Assembly: GCF_000009905.1 (NCBI RefSeq)
Contig: NC_006177.1
Coordinates: 3,296,595 to 3,360,594 of the forward strand
From: Symbiobacterium thermophilum IAM 14863
GTDB lineage: Bacteria > Bacillota > Sulfobacillia > Symbiobacteriales > Symbiobacteriaceae
DNA length: 64,000 nt
Reading direction: 5' to 3'
A model generated the notes under the pieces. The model did no database searches, was not told the origin of the DNA, and saw only the letters and a program-made list of their open reading frames with translations. Below are positions 16,014-23,700 of the stretch, in pieces (the first letter of the stretch is position 1; each line of letters opens with the position of its first letter). The translations under genes and the position numbers were made by a program.

Positions 16014-16383
16014 TCAACCACCTCCGCCGGAGAAGGGCCTGTGCACCCAGCGGCACCATGTTGACGGCGTAGTTGCGGTATATGGAGGACGTGTTGTCCC
16101 CGGTTCGCATCCGCCGCAAACGGGTTCTTGCGGTTGACCATGGTGCTCGCGATGAGGTGACATGGAAGGCCCAGTGAAACCATCGTAAGGTACTGTTTGA
16201 TCAGGATGGCGGAGGTTCCTTGTGGGGAAAGACGGTGGTGGCAGACTTCAGCGGCACAAACGGAAAAACCACGCTTCTTCGCGCTTGGTAAGCGTCGGAG
16301 AAACGTGGTCGCTGTCTTCAGAAAGGGAGGTCGCCACGACCACCTGAGAGGGCGGCGGGCGGTATCCCTTGCGGCTGTATGTC
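16014..16383. other. Gene-free stretch with long imperfect hairpin
   Basis: No convincing protein gene fills these 370 bases. A long stem is visible at 16268-16309: ACCACG, TTCTTCG and CGCTT on one arm pair with AAGCG, CGGAGAA and CGTGGT on the other, with single-base bulges. It is extended outward by CAGCG/CGCTG across an internal loop. A second hairpin GGTCG-CCA-CGACC follows at about 16329-16341. The stretch could encode a structured RNA or be a remnant; no known RNA family is recognised. Confidence 0.35.
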
Positions 16384-16459
16384 TGGAGCTGGCGACAGGA
16401 ATCGAACCTGCAACCGCCTGATTACAAATCAGGTGCTCTGCCAGTTGAGCTACGCCAGC
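16384..16459 (-). tRNA. tRNA-Thr (anticodon TGT)
   Basis: Reading the minus strand, the acceptor stem GCTGGCG/CGCCAGC, D-stem GCTC/GAGC, anticodon stem CCTGA/TCAGG with loop TTTGTAA, and T-stem GCAGG/CCTGT with TTCGATT fold into a normal cloverleaf. The anticodon TGT reads ACA (Thr). The CCA end is encoded. A promoter lies just upstream. Confidence 0.95.
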
Positions 16460-16476
16460 ACGGTAACGCAGCGCAT

Positions 16477-16505
16477 ATCATAACACATTTTGCGCTCAGT
16501 TTCAA
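16477..16505 (-). promoter_or_regulatory. Promoter of tRNA-Thr
   Basis: Minus-strand TTGAAA (-35, 16500-16505) and TATGAT (-10, 16477-16482) are 17 bases apart and lie 18 bases upstream of the tRNA 5' end. Confidence 0.75.
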
Positions 16506-16511
16506 TGTACG

Positions 16512-16529
16512 GGAGGGCGCAGGCCCTCC
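16512..16529 (-). terminator. Hairpin after His-rich gene
   Basis: GGAGGGC/GCCCTCC form a 7-bp stem 8 bases after the His-rich protein stop. There is no strong U-tract (CCGTACATTG follows), so termination may be partial. Confidence 0.5.
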
Positions 16530-16537
16530 GGGGATGA

Positions 16538-16993
16538 TCAGTGGCAGCCGCAGGCCTTGCGGTGCCTGTGGATGGGTAGTACGGGTGTCTGAACCGGCGG
16601 CGTGTGGATCGTGGCGATACAGCGGGTCCCGGGGATGATCCAGGAGACCGGGCAGCTGACCACATTGATGGCCTGGCCGGGCGTGCGGAAGGTCACGGGC
16701 GTACAGTCGACGGTTACGCTGCCGATCGGAATCAGCCGCCGCTGGCGCCGGCGGTGACGGTGGTGGTGGCCGTCATGGCCGCCGTGGTGGTTATGGTGGT
16801 GGTCATGGTGGCCGTGATGGTCATGGTCACCGCGGTGGTCATGGTGACCGTGGCCGTGGTCCCCATCCCACCGGTCGCCTCCGTCCTGGTCGTGGCGGCC
16901 GTTCCAGCCGTGACCGCCGCAGCCGCAGTCCCGGTCGTCCTCCAGGTCCGCGCACAGGCCGGAACGCCGGTCGTGGTCGTCCCTCCAGCTCAT
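16538..16993 (-). CDS. Histidine/aspartate/glycine-rich putative metal-binding protein
   Basis: The 151-residue product has a CGCGGHGWNGRHDQDGGD segment, then a long His/Asp/Gly tract (about residues 35-80), a basic RHRRRQRR patch and a beta-rich C-terminal part with four cysteines ending KACGCH. Such tracts bind Ni, Zn or Cu. No signal peptide or known domain is seen; a spore-coat or metal-storage role is only a guess. The start at 16993 is set by AGGAGGGGAGAGG directly upstream. It lies between sigH and tRNA-Thr. Confidence 0.65.
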   Translation of the reverse strand: MSWRDDHDRRSGLCADLEDDRDCGCGGHGWNGRHDQDGGDRWDGDHGHGHHDHRGDHDHHGHHDHHHNHHGGHDGHHHRHRRRQRRLIPIGSVTVDCTPVTFRTPGQAINVVSCPVSWIIPGTRCIATIHTPPVQTPVLPIHRHRKACGCH

Positions 16994-17056
16994 CCTCTCC
17001 CCTCCTTCCCTCCCTCCAGCGTATGATCGACACCCCGCCCTTGACATAAAAGAAAA

Positions 17057-17074
17057 AGGCCGCCCCTGCGGCCT
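17057..17074 (-). terminator. sigH terminator
   Basis: Minus-strand AGGCCGC and GCGGCCT form a 7-bp stem with a 4-nt loop, followed by TTTTTCTTTT. The stem begins inside the sigH stop codon region. Confidence 0.88.
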
Positions 17075-17738
17075 AGTTTTGCCCTCTCTCCAGTGACTGG
17101 TTCCGGTTCTCTAAGTACCGCTCCAGCTTGCGCTTTACCCGCTGCAGGGCGTTGTCGATGGACTTGACGTGCCGGTGCAGCTCCACGGCGATCTCGTGGT
17201 AGGACTTCCCGTCGAGGTAGCTCATCAGCACCTTCCATTCGAGGTCGCTGAGGATCTCCTCCATCTTCCCCTCGATGTCGCCGAACTCTTCACGGCTGAT
17301 GATCAGCTCCTCGGGGTCGGTCACCTTCGAGCCCGAGATCACGTCCAACAGCGTTCGGTCGGAGTCGTCGTCGTAAATCGGCTTGTTCAGCGAAACGTAG
17401 GAGTTCAGGGGGATGTGCTTCTGCCGCGTGGCCGTCTTGATCGCGGTGATGATCTGCCGCGTGATGCAGAGTTCTGCAAACGCTCGGAAAGAGGACAGCT
17501 TGTCCGCCCGAAAGTCCCTGATGGCCTTGTACAGGCCGATCATGCCTTCCTGCGTGATGTCGTCCCGGTCGGCACCGATCAGAAAGTAGGAGCGAGCCTT
17601 GGCCCGCACGAAGTTCTTATACTTATTAATAAGATACTCCAGCGCTTCCGTCGACCCCTCACGGGCAAACTCCACGATGTCCTCGTCCATCATGGAGTCG
17701 TAGTCAACATACACGTTGCGCTGCGGTGTCGCCGTCAC
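17073..17738 (-). CDS. sigH: RNA polymerase sigma-H factor
   Basis: SigH (Spo0H) directs transcription of early sporulation and stationary-phase genes. The 221-residue protein has the region 2 motif (ALEYLINKYKNFVRAKARSY, DDITQEGMIGLYKAIRDF), the FAELCITRQIITAIKTATRQKHIPLN stretch and a region 4 helix-turn-helix (SYHEIAVELHRHVKSIDNAL). Length and sequence are typical of Firmicutes SigH. GTG start follows GAGAGGGGGACGGCTCA. Its place after rlmB matches the conserved Bacillus/Clostridia order, although a VanW-like gene is inserted here. Confidence 0.95.
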   Translation of the reverse strand: MTATPQRNVYVDYDSMMDEDIVEFAREGSTEALEYLINKYKNFVRAKARSYFLIGADRDDITQEGMIGLYKAIRDFRADKLSSFRAFAELCITRQIITAIKTATRQKHIPLNSYVSLNKPIYDDDSDRTLLDVISGSKVTDPEELIISREEFGDIEGKMEEILSDLEWKVLMSYLDGKSYHEIAVELHRHVKSIDNALQRVKRKLERYLENRNQSLERGQN

Positions 17739-17892
17739 TGAGCCGTCCCCCTCTCAATTCAGTCCTAACACAACAGAAGACTACGTGCGGTTACGGCGAC
17801 TACCCCACCTACGGCTGTCGCTGCACCTATGTTCGGGAATTGGAAGAGCGGCCCTTTTCACCCCTTGTCCCTCTGTGGCACTCCTAACCTGG

Positions 17893-17922
17893 ATTATACT
17901 CGCTGCCGCGAGATAACGTCAA
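17893..17922 (-). promoter_or_regulatory. Promoter of sigH
   Basis: Minus-strand TTGACG (17917-17922) and a perfect TATAAT (17893-17898) are 18 bases apart, about 155 bases upstream of the sigH start. The leader between them and the gene shows no clear riboswitch. The remainder of the 17739-18087 gap holds one more candidate promoter and is otherwise featureless. Confidence 0.82.
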
Positions 17923-18048
17923 GGTAACACCGCCGGTAAACCGCCCTGGCGAGCCCATTTTTCGGCCTTTCCCAGGAGGGTTTTCCGCGGCGACGTCGAA
18001 TAGGTAATGGAAACGCCTTTATCTTTTGGGTCGGCAAAACATTATCCG

Positions 18049-18078
18049 ATTACAGGCGGGGGGCCGCGGCGCGGTCAA
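18049..18078 (-). promoter_or_regulatory. Possible second promoter upstream of sigH
   Basis: Minus-strand TTGACC (18073-18078) and TGTAAT (18049-18054) are 18 bases apart. The -35 lies inside the palindrome GCGGTCAACCGC (18070-18081), which could be an operator. It sits just past the VanW-like gene and points toward sigH. Confidence 0.4.
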
Positions 18079-18087
18079 CCGCTTCTG

Positions 18088-18912
18088 TCATTCTGCGGTG
18101 CCCACCCGCACCCGTCCCGGTCTCGGGGGATACACGTCGTGAGAGACCAGCTCCCTGCGGGCTTCCGGGCCGAGGCCCATCACCCGGTATATGCGTACCT
18201 CCACGCCGAAATACCCCTCATCCTCCACCACCCGCCGGCCCCGGGGCAGTCCGGGGTCTTCCACCTCCACCAGCTCCGGCGGCGTGAAGCGCACGTACTC
18301 TTCCTCCAGCCGGATCGGGTCGCCGGCGGACGGCCTGTCCCCGTGCAGCGTCACCTCCACCCGGGGCGGATCCTCCGGGGTCACCCGCGCCCGGATCTGC
18401 ACCGGGCGGTCCAGGCTGTTGCGGAACCGGAAGTCCAGCTGCCCCCAGACCACCGTGGCGTCTCGCCCCGGGCTGATGTACTGCAGCGGCCGGTCGTGGT
18501 GGTAGCGTTCCACGATCGTCAGGCCGGCGAGCAGGGCCGCGTTGTACAGGGTCGACGTCACCTGGCAGATGCCCCCGCCGTAACCCGGCACGTACTCGCC
18601 CTGGTAGATCTCGTCCGCCAGGGCCCAGCCGTGCGCCGGGTCCCGCGGGCCCACCACGTCGTTGAACGAGAAGACCTCTCCGGGCTGCAGCACGCGGCCG
18701 TCGATCCGGGACGCGGCCAGGGCGATGTTGTGCATCCGGCCCGGGGCCAGGTTCACGATGGGCGTCTGAAACCGCGCGAGGACAAAGCGGTACGCCTGCT
18801 CCGGCACGGGCAGATCGGGTGGCGCGGGCGTACGCGGCTCGCCCGCCGCAGCCCGCCTCACCGGCGCCAGGCAGGCGATCCACAAGGCCGTGATAAGCAA
18901 CAGGGCCGCCAC
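18088..18912 (-). CDS. VanW-like exported protein
   Basis: The 274-residue product (from the GTG at 18912) has an N-terminal hydrophobic signal (MAALLLITALWIACLAP) and a VanW domain: QPGEVFSFNDVVGPR, YGGGICQVTSTLYNAALLAGL and ERYHHDRPLQYISPGRDATV. VanW domains are found in cell-envelope proteins of Gram-positive bacteria; their biochemical role is unknown. The only good ribosome binding site (GGGGGAGGGGCC) lies directly before an in-frame ATC at 18945, which would add RFNAKPGRRS, a typical basic signal-peptide front. The true start may therefore be the non-canonical ATC. Confidence 0.82.
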   Translation of the reverse strand: MAALLLITALWIACLAPVRRAAAGEPRTPAPPDLPVPEQAYRFVLARFQTPIVNLAPGRMHNIALAASRIDGRVLQPGEVFSFNDVVGPRDPAHGWALADEIYQGEYVPGYGGGICQVTSTLYNAALLAGLTIVERYHHDRPLQYISPGRDATVVWGQLDFRFRNSLDRPVQIRARVTPEDPPRVEVTLHGDRPSAGDPIRLEEEYVRFTPPELVEVEDPGLPRGRRVVEDEGYFGVEVRIYRVMGLGPEARRELVSHDVYPPRPGRVRVGTAE

Positions 18913-18963
18913 AGACCGGCGGCCCGGCTTCGCGTTGAAGCGGATGGCCCCTCCCCCTCTTCC

Positions 18964-19704
18964 TCAGGCCCCCGCGCTGCGCTGGCGGCGCACCTCGTAA
19001 AGCAGGATCGCCCCGGCCACGGCGGCGTTCAGCGACGTCACGTGGCCCCGCATGGGGAGCCGGACCGTGAAGTCGCAGGTCTCCGCGACCAGCCGGCTCA
19101 TCCCCCGGCCCTCGCTGCCGATGACCACCGCGAGCGGTCCGGTGAGGCGCGCCTCGTAGTAGAGTTCGTCGGCCTCCTGGTGCGTGCCCACGACCCAGTA
19201 CCCTCGCTCCTTCAGCATCTCCAGGGTGCGGGCGATGTTGGTGACGCGGGCGACCGGCACGTACTCCACCGCTCCGGCCGACACCTTGGCCACCGTCTCC
19301 GTGAGCCCGACGGCCCGCCGCTCAGGGATGATCACGCCGTGCACGCCGGCCGCGTCCGCCGTGCGCAACAGCGAGCCCAGGTTCTGCGGGTCCTCGATGC
19401 CGTCCAGCACCAGGAGAAGCCCGTCCTCCCCCGAGGCCGCCGCCCGCTCCAGCACCTCGTCCAGGTCGTAGTACCGGTGTGCGGCGGCCAGCGCGATGAC
19501 CCCCTGGTGATTCCGGCCGCGGGCCATCGCGTCCAGCCGCTCCCGGGCCACCTCCTGCACGATGACCCCCTGGCTCCGGGCCAGGGCGATGACCTCCCGG
19601 ATCGAGCCCTCCCGGGCTCCCTTTGCCACCAGGATCCGGTTGATGGTCCGCCCCGACCGGAGCGCCTCCAGCACGGGGTTCCGTCCTTCGATCTGTCCAG
19701 ACAC
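18964..19704 (-). CDS. rlmB: 23S rRNA (guanosine-2'-O-)-methyltransferase RlmB
   Basis: The 246-residue SpoU-family enzyme methylates the 2'-OH of a guanosine in 23S rRNA. An N-terminal RNA-binding domain (IEGRNPVLEALRSG) is followed by the SPOUT knot motifs DPQNLGSLLRTADAAG, IGSEGRGMSRL and LPMRGHVTSLNAAVAGAI. The GTG at 19704 is chosen because AAGGAGACTGAGCTC precedes it; an open frame upstream is out of register with the family. The gene follows folA with a 4-base gap and sits in the conserved cysS-mrnC-rlmB-sigH order. Confidence 0.93.
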   Translation of the reverse strand: MSGQIEGRNPVLEALRSGRTINRILVAKGAREGSIREVIALARSQGVIVQEVARERLDAMARGRNHQGVIALAAAHRYYDLDEVLERAAASGEDGLLLVLDGIEDPQNLGSLLRTADAAGVHGVIIPERRAVGLTETVAKVSAGAVEYVPVARVTNIARTLEMLKERGYWVVGTHQEADELYYEARLTGPLAVVIGSEGRGMSRLVAETCDFTVRLPMRGHVTSLNAAVAGAILLYEVRRQRSAGA

Positions 19705-19708
19705 GAGC

Positions 19709-20227
19709 TCAGTCTCCTTCGGGTTCAGTCTGCCCGGCCCCGCCGGCGGGAATGCGCCGCCGGCGGTAGTGCTCGACGACGAAATCGTACGGGTTCTCCT
19801 CGTCCCGCGGGTGGGGCGTGCTCCCCACCAGCTCCCACTCGTCCTCGGACCACGCCGGGAAGAACGCGTCCCCTTCGAAGTCGTGGTCAATGCGGGTGAG
19901 GATCATCTCGTCCGCATGAGGCAGGAACTGGCGGTACACCTCCGCGCCGCCGATGACATAGAGCGGCCTGCGGTCCTGCAGCAGCTCCGCGACGCTGTGG
20001 CGCACCTCGCATCCCGGCGCCCGGAAGCCCGGGTCCCGGGTAAGCACGATGTTGGTCCGCCCCTTCAGGGGGCCGCCGATCGACTCGTAGGTCCTGCGTC
20101 CCATCACCACCGCCTTGCCCATGGTGGTGCGGCGGAAGTGGCGCATCTCCGCCGGCAGCCGCCAGGGCAGGCGGCCCTCCCGGCCGATGGCGCGGTTCCT
20201 GCCCATCGCCGCCACCAGGGTGATCAT
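19709..20227 (-). CDS. folA: Dihydrofolate reductase
   Basis: The 172-residue enzyme reduces dihydrofolate to tetrahydrofolate with NADPH. Family motifs: LVAAMGRNRAIGREGRLPWRLPAEM, VVMGRRTYESIGGPLKGR, NIVLTRDPGF, YVIGGAEVYRQFLP and FFPAW. The ATG at 20227 overlaps the thyA stop (ATGA), so the enzyme is coupled to thymidylate synthase, which produces its substrate. The thyA-folA pair is inserted between mrnC and rlmB relative to Bacillus. Confidence 0.95.
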   Translation of the reverse strand: MITLVAAMGRNRAIGREGRLPWRLPAEMRHFRRTTMGKAVVMGRRTYESIGGPLKGRTNIVLTRDPGFRAPGCEVRHSVAELLQDRRPLYVIGGAEVYRQFLPHADEMILTRIDHDFEGDAFFPAWSEDEWELVGSTPHPRDEENPYDFVVEHYRRRRIPAGGAGQTEPEGD

Positions 20228-21075
20228 GTCGACAGCTCCCCGCGGATCGGCGGGTGGTGCTTGTAGTCCACCAGCTGGATGTCGTCCATCGTGAACTGGT
20301 CGATCTCCCTGACCTCGGGGTTCAGCCAGAGCCTGGGCAGCGGGTACGGCTCCCGCGTGAGCTGCAGCCGTACCTGGTCCAGGAGGTTGCGGTAGATGTG
20401 CACGTCGTTCAGGTAATGCGTGTACGTGCCCACCGCCAGCCCGGTCACCTGCGCCACCATGTGCAGCAGCAGCGAGTAGCTGGCGATGTTGAAGGGCACT
20501 CCCAGGAACAGGTCGGCGCTGCGCTGCCACACGGCCAGGTGCAGCCTGCCGTCCTTCACGTGGAACTGGAACGGCCCGTGGCAGGGCGGCAGGGCCATCT
20601 CCTCCAGGTCGGCGACGTTCCAGGGGCTGACGACCAGCCGCCTGGAGTTGGGATGGGGCCGCTCCGGGTCGGCGGCGATCTCCCGGATCTGCTGGATGAC
20701 CCAGGCGATCTGGTCGTAGGTCCTGCCGTCCGCGCCCTCCCACGCCCGCCACTGCTTGCCGTAGATCGGCCCGAGCTTCCCGCCGTTGCGGGCCGCGTCC
20801 TTGTCCCAGATGTGGCATCCCCGCTCGTGCAGGAACTCCAGGTCGGTCCGGCCCGCGAGGAACCAGAGCAACTCGGCCTTCACGGAGTTGAAGAACAGCT
20901 TCTTGGTGGTCAGGGCGGGAAACCCTTCCTTGAAGTCGTGCTTCAGCATGCGGCCGAAGACGCCCACCGTCCCCATGCCGGTCCGGTTGGGCGTCCAGCG
21001 GCCCTCGGCGATCTCCTGCTCGTTCTCCGCCAGGATCTCCCGGCAGAGTTCCAGGTACTGGATCTCGATGTTCAA
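20224..21075 (-). CDS. thyA: Thymidylate synthase
   Basis: The 283-residue enzyme methylates dUMP to dTMP using methylene-tetrahydrofolate. Visible motifs are RTGMGTVGVFGRMLKHDF, the active site LPPCHGPFQFHV, QRSADLFLGVPFNIASYSLL, YLNDVHIYRN and the closing IDQFTMDDIQLVDYKHHPPI. The TTG start is preceded by GGGGGGGTCGGGA. A terminator of the upstream mrnC gene separates the units, so thyA probably has its own promoter in 21076-21155. Confidence 0.95.
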   Translation of the reverse strand: MNIEIQYLELCREILAENEQEIAEGRWTPNRTGMGTVGVFGRMLKHDFKEGFPALTTKKLFFNSVKAELLWFLAGRTDLEFLHERGCHIWDKDAARNGGKLGPIYGKQWRAWEGADGRTYDQIAWVIQQIREIAADPERPHPNSRRLVVSPWNVADLEEMALPPCHGPFQFHVKDGRLHLAVWQRSADLFLGVPFNIASYSLLLHMVAQVTGLAVGTYTHYLNDVHIYRNLLDQVRLQLTREPYPLPRLWLNPEVREIDQFTMDDIQLVDYKHHPPIRGELST

Positions 21076-21155
21076 TCCCGACCCCCCCGGGCCAGCAACC
21101 TTAATTAACTAGAACTAATTCTGCCCCGGGATCCTTCTTCCTGTCACGAAAACCA

Positions 21156-21192
21156 GGCGCAGGCGCGCCGACATGGCGGCGCAGCCTGCGCC
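21156..21192 (-). terminator. Terminator after mrnC
   Basis: GGCGCAGG/CCTGCGCC plus an inner TGCGCCG/CGGCGCG make a long stem on the minus strand, followed by TGGTTTTCG. It starts 3 bases after the mrnC stop. Confidence 0.75.
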
Positions 21193-21194
21193 GT

Positions 21195-21587
21195 TTACTG
21201 GCCACGCTCGATAAAGTCGGCCGCGGCCTGGAGAACCTCCGACAGCCGCTCCGCCTGCCCGGCCAGGTACAGGTACCCCACCAGCGCCTCAAAGCCGGTG
21301 GAGGCGGCGTACTCCGCCGGATCCGCCGACTTCGGGGCCCCGTGTCCCTTCGCGTTGCGCCCCCGGCGCACCACGTCCTGCTCCTGCTCCGTGAGCGCGG
21401 GCATGAGGTGGTGGAGGATCGCCGCCTGGGCGGTGGCCTGCACGTAACGCAGGGCATGCCGGTGCAGGTCGTTCACCCGCACGTAGCCCCGCTCCAGCAG
21501 CCGCTCCCGCACGAACGCCTCGTAGAGGGCGTCGCCGAGGTAGGCCAGGGTCAGCGGCGGCAGGGTGAGCGGGTTGGCCAGCCTCAT
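21195..21587 (-). CDS. mrnC: Mini-ribonuclease III
   Basis: MrnC is a catalytic-domain-only RNase III that matures 23S rRNA ends. The 130-residue protein has LAYLGDALYEAFVRERLL (RNase III signature with acidic D), RYVQATAQA, and EYAASTGFEALVGYLYL. No double-stranded RNA-binding domain is present, which is diagnostic. ATG at 21587 overlaps the cysS stop (ATGA); a GTG at 21599 in frame is an alternative. cysS-mrnC-rlmB is a conserved Firmicutes order. Confidence 0.94.
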   Translation of the reverse strand: MRLANPLTLPPLTLAYLGDALYEAFVRERLLERGYVRVNDLHRHALRYVQATAQAAILHHLMPALTEQEQDVVRRGRNAKGHGAPKSADPAEYAASTGFEALVGYLYLAGQAERLSEVLQAAADFIERGQ

Positions 21588-22999
21588 GCGCGCCGCCACC
21601 GGACGCCCTGCGGGGTGTCCTCCAGGATGATGCCCATCGCGCGAAGCTGATCCCGGATCCGGTCGGCCTCGGCAAAGTTCCGCGCCTTCCTCGCCTCCTG
21701 CCGGGCGGCGATCAGCGCCTCGATCTCGGCGTCCAGTTCCTGCGGCTGCGCCTTGCGCTCCAGCAGGCCCAGCACCCCGGCCAGCTCCCGGAGCAGGGCC
21801 AGCCCGCCCTCGGCGAAGGCCGCGGAGGCGCCGGGCTTCACCCGGCTGTTCAGCTCCCGGCTCAGGTCAAAGATGACGGCCAGGCCCTCGGCCGTGTTGA
21901 AATCGTCGTCCATGGCGGCGACGAAGCGCTCGCGCGCCTGGGAGAGCTCGGCCAGCACCGCCTGCTCCTCCGCGGTCATCTCCGCGCGCGGGGCCGTCTT
22001 CGCCAGGTGCTCCAGGTTCGCCACGGTATTGTACAGCCGCTCCAGGGCGCGCCTGGTGTCCTCCATCAGCTGGTCGCTGAAGGAGAGCTGCGTGCGGTAA
22101 TGCGCCGACAGGAGGAACATGCGGACGACCTCGCCGTCGTAGCGCTTCAGGATGTCCCGCACCGTGAAAAAGTTGCCCACCGACTTGGACATCTTGGCGC
22201 CGTCGATCATCAGGTGGGCGTTGTGCATCCAGTACCGCGCGAAGGGCTTGCCCGTCACCGCCTCCGACTGGGCGATCTCGTTCTCGTGGTGCGGGAACGT
22301 CAGGTCCTCGCCCCCGGCGTGGATATCGATCGTGTCGCCCAGGTACTTGCGGGCCATGGCCGAGCACTCGATGTGCCAGCCAGGCCTGCCGGGGCCCCAC
22401 GGGGCCGGCCAGGCGGGCTCCCCGGGCTTCTGCCCCTTCCACAGGGCGAAGTCGAAGGGGTGTTCCTTGCGGTCGTCGGGATCGACCCGCTCCGACGCGC
22501 CGGCGACAAGTTCCTCCAAATTCTTGTGGGATAGCTTGCCGTAGTCGGGGCTTGTCGTCACCCGGAAGTACACGTCGCCGCCCTCGACAACGTAGGCGTG
22601 GCCCTTGTCGATGAGCTGTTGAATCATGGCGATCTGCTCGTCGATGAGCGCGGTGGCCCGGGGATGCACGTCCGCGGGGCGAACGCCCAGGGCGCCGGCA
22701 TCGGCAAAGTAGGCCTGGATCATCTCCTCGGCCAGCTCGGAGACGGTGATGCCCCGCTCCCGGGCCCGCTTGATCATGCGGTCATCGATGTCGGTGAAGT
22801 TCTGAACGAAGGTGACCTGATAGCCCCGGTACTCCAGGTACCGTCGAACCGTGTCGAAGACGACGAAGTTGCGGGCGTTGCCGATGTGAAAGTAGTCGTA
22901 GACGGTCGGTCCGCAGTTGTAGAAACGGACCTTGCCCGGTTCGAGAGGGACGAAGTCTTCCTTCTTCCGGGTCAGATCATTGTAGATGCGGATGCCCAT
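21584..22999 (-). CDS. cysS: Cysteinyl-tRNA synthetase
   Basis: The 471-residue class I synthetase charges tRNA-Cys. It shows the zinc cysteine near the N-terminus ([18 protein letters not shown], containing the HIGH-type motif HIGN), a Cys-His zinc region ([21 protein letters not shown]) and KMSKS ([12 protein letters not shown]). Length is normal. Its start lies 23 bases inside the end of cysE, so the two are coupled. Both are downstream of a T-box leader whose features fit tRNA-Cys, so expression should rise when tRNA-Cys is uncharged. Confidence 0.96.
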   Translation of the reverse strand: MGIRIYNDLTRKKEDFVPLEPGKVRFYNCGPTVYDYFHIGNARNFVVFDTVRRYLEYRGYQVTFVQNFTDIDDRMIKRARERGITVSELAEEMIQAYFADAGALGVRPADVHPRATALIDEQIAMIQQLIDKGHAYVVEGGDVYFRVTTSPDYGKLSHKNLEELVAGASERVDPDDRKEHPFDFALWKGQKPGEPAWPAPWGPGRPGWHIECSAMARKYLGDTIDIHAGGEDLTFPHHENEIAQSEAVTGKPFARYWMHNAHLMIDGAKMSKSVGNFFTVRDILKRYDGEVVRMFLLSAHYRTQLSFSDQLMEDTRRALERLYNTVANLEHLAKTAPRAEMTAEEQAVLAELSQARERFVAAMDDDFNTAEGLAVIFDLSRELNSRVKPGASAAFAEGGLALLRELAGVLGLLERKAQPQELDAEIEALIAARQEARKARNFAEADRIRDQLRAMGIILEDTPQGVRWRRA

Positions 23000-23678
23000 G
23001 CGCCAAACCCTCCTGTAATCTGCGCAGCGCCCGGTTCTCCTCCTCCAGCCGCTCGATGCGCTGGGTCAGCTTGTCGATCTGGCGCTGCATCTGGTCAAAC
23101 ATGTTTGCGATCGGATCGGGCATGTGGATCATGTCCAGCTGGTCCGTGCGCACGCCGTTCTGCACCACGACCCGGCCCGGGTTGCCGACGACGGTGGAGT
23201 TGGGCGGCACCTCCCGCAGTACTACGGCGCCGGCGCCGATGCGGCTGTTGGCCCCCACCGTGAACGAGCCCAGGATGCGGGCGCCGGTGCCGATCACCAC
23301 GTTGTCCCCGATCGTCGGGTGCCGCTTGCCCTTCTCCTTGCCGGTGCCGCCCAGGGTCACGCCCTGGTAGATGGTCACATTGTTGCCCACCTCTGCGGTC
23401 TCGCCGATGACGACGCCGCAGCCGTGGTCGATGAAGACGCCTTCCCCGATCTTGGCGCCGGGGTGAATCTCGATCTGGGTGAAAAAACGGGAGATCTGAG
23501 AGATCACACGGGCCAGGAGTTTGAAGTTCCGCTGCCACAGCCAGTGTGCCACCCGGTGGGCCCAGATCGCCTTCAGTCCCGGATAGCAGAGCAGCACCTC
23601 CAGCACGGAACGCGCCGCCGGATCCCGCTCGAAGACCGCCTCGATGTCCCGCCGAAGCCGCTTGAACAGGCTGAACAT
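22977..23678 (-). CDS. cysE: Serine O-acetyltransferase
   Basis: CysE makes O-acetylserine, the first step of cysteine synthesis. The 233-residue protein has the N-terminal helical part and left-handed beta-helix repeats ([51 protein letters not shown]) with catalytic histidines, then a C-terminal coiled-coil tail (about 200-228). ATG follows GGGGGAGGGAGAGCC. That ribosome binding site begins 8 bases after the 3' end of intron copy 2, so the gene's transcript must cross the intron. Confidence 0.95.
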   Translation of the reverse strand: MFSLFKRLRRDIEAVFERDPAARSVLEVLLCYPGLKAIWAHRVAHWLWQRNFKLLARVISQISRFFTQIEIHPGAKIGEGVFIDHGCGVVIGETAEVGNNVTIYQGVTLGGTGKEKGKRHPTIGDNVVIGTGARILGSFTVGANSRIGAGAVVLREVPPNSTVVGNPGRVVVQNGVRTDQLDMIHMPDPIANMFDQMQRQIDKLTQRIERLEEENRALRRLQEGLAHGHPHLQ

Positions 23679-23700
23679 GGCTCTCCCTCCCCCGAAACAG

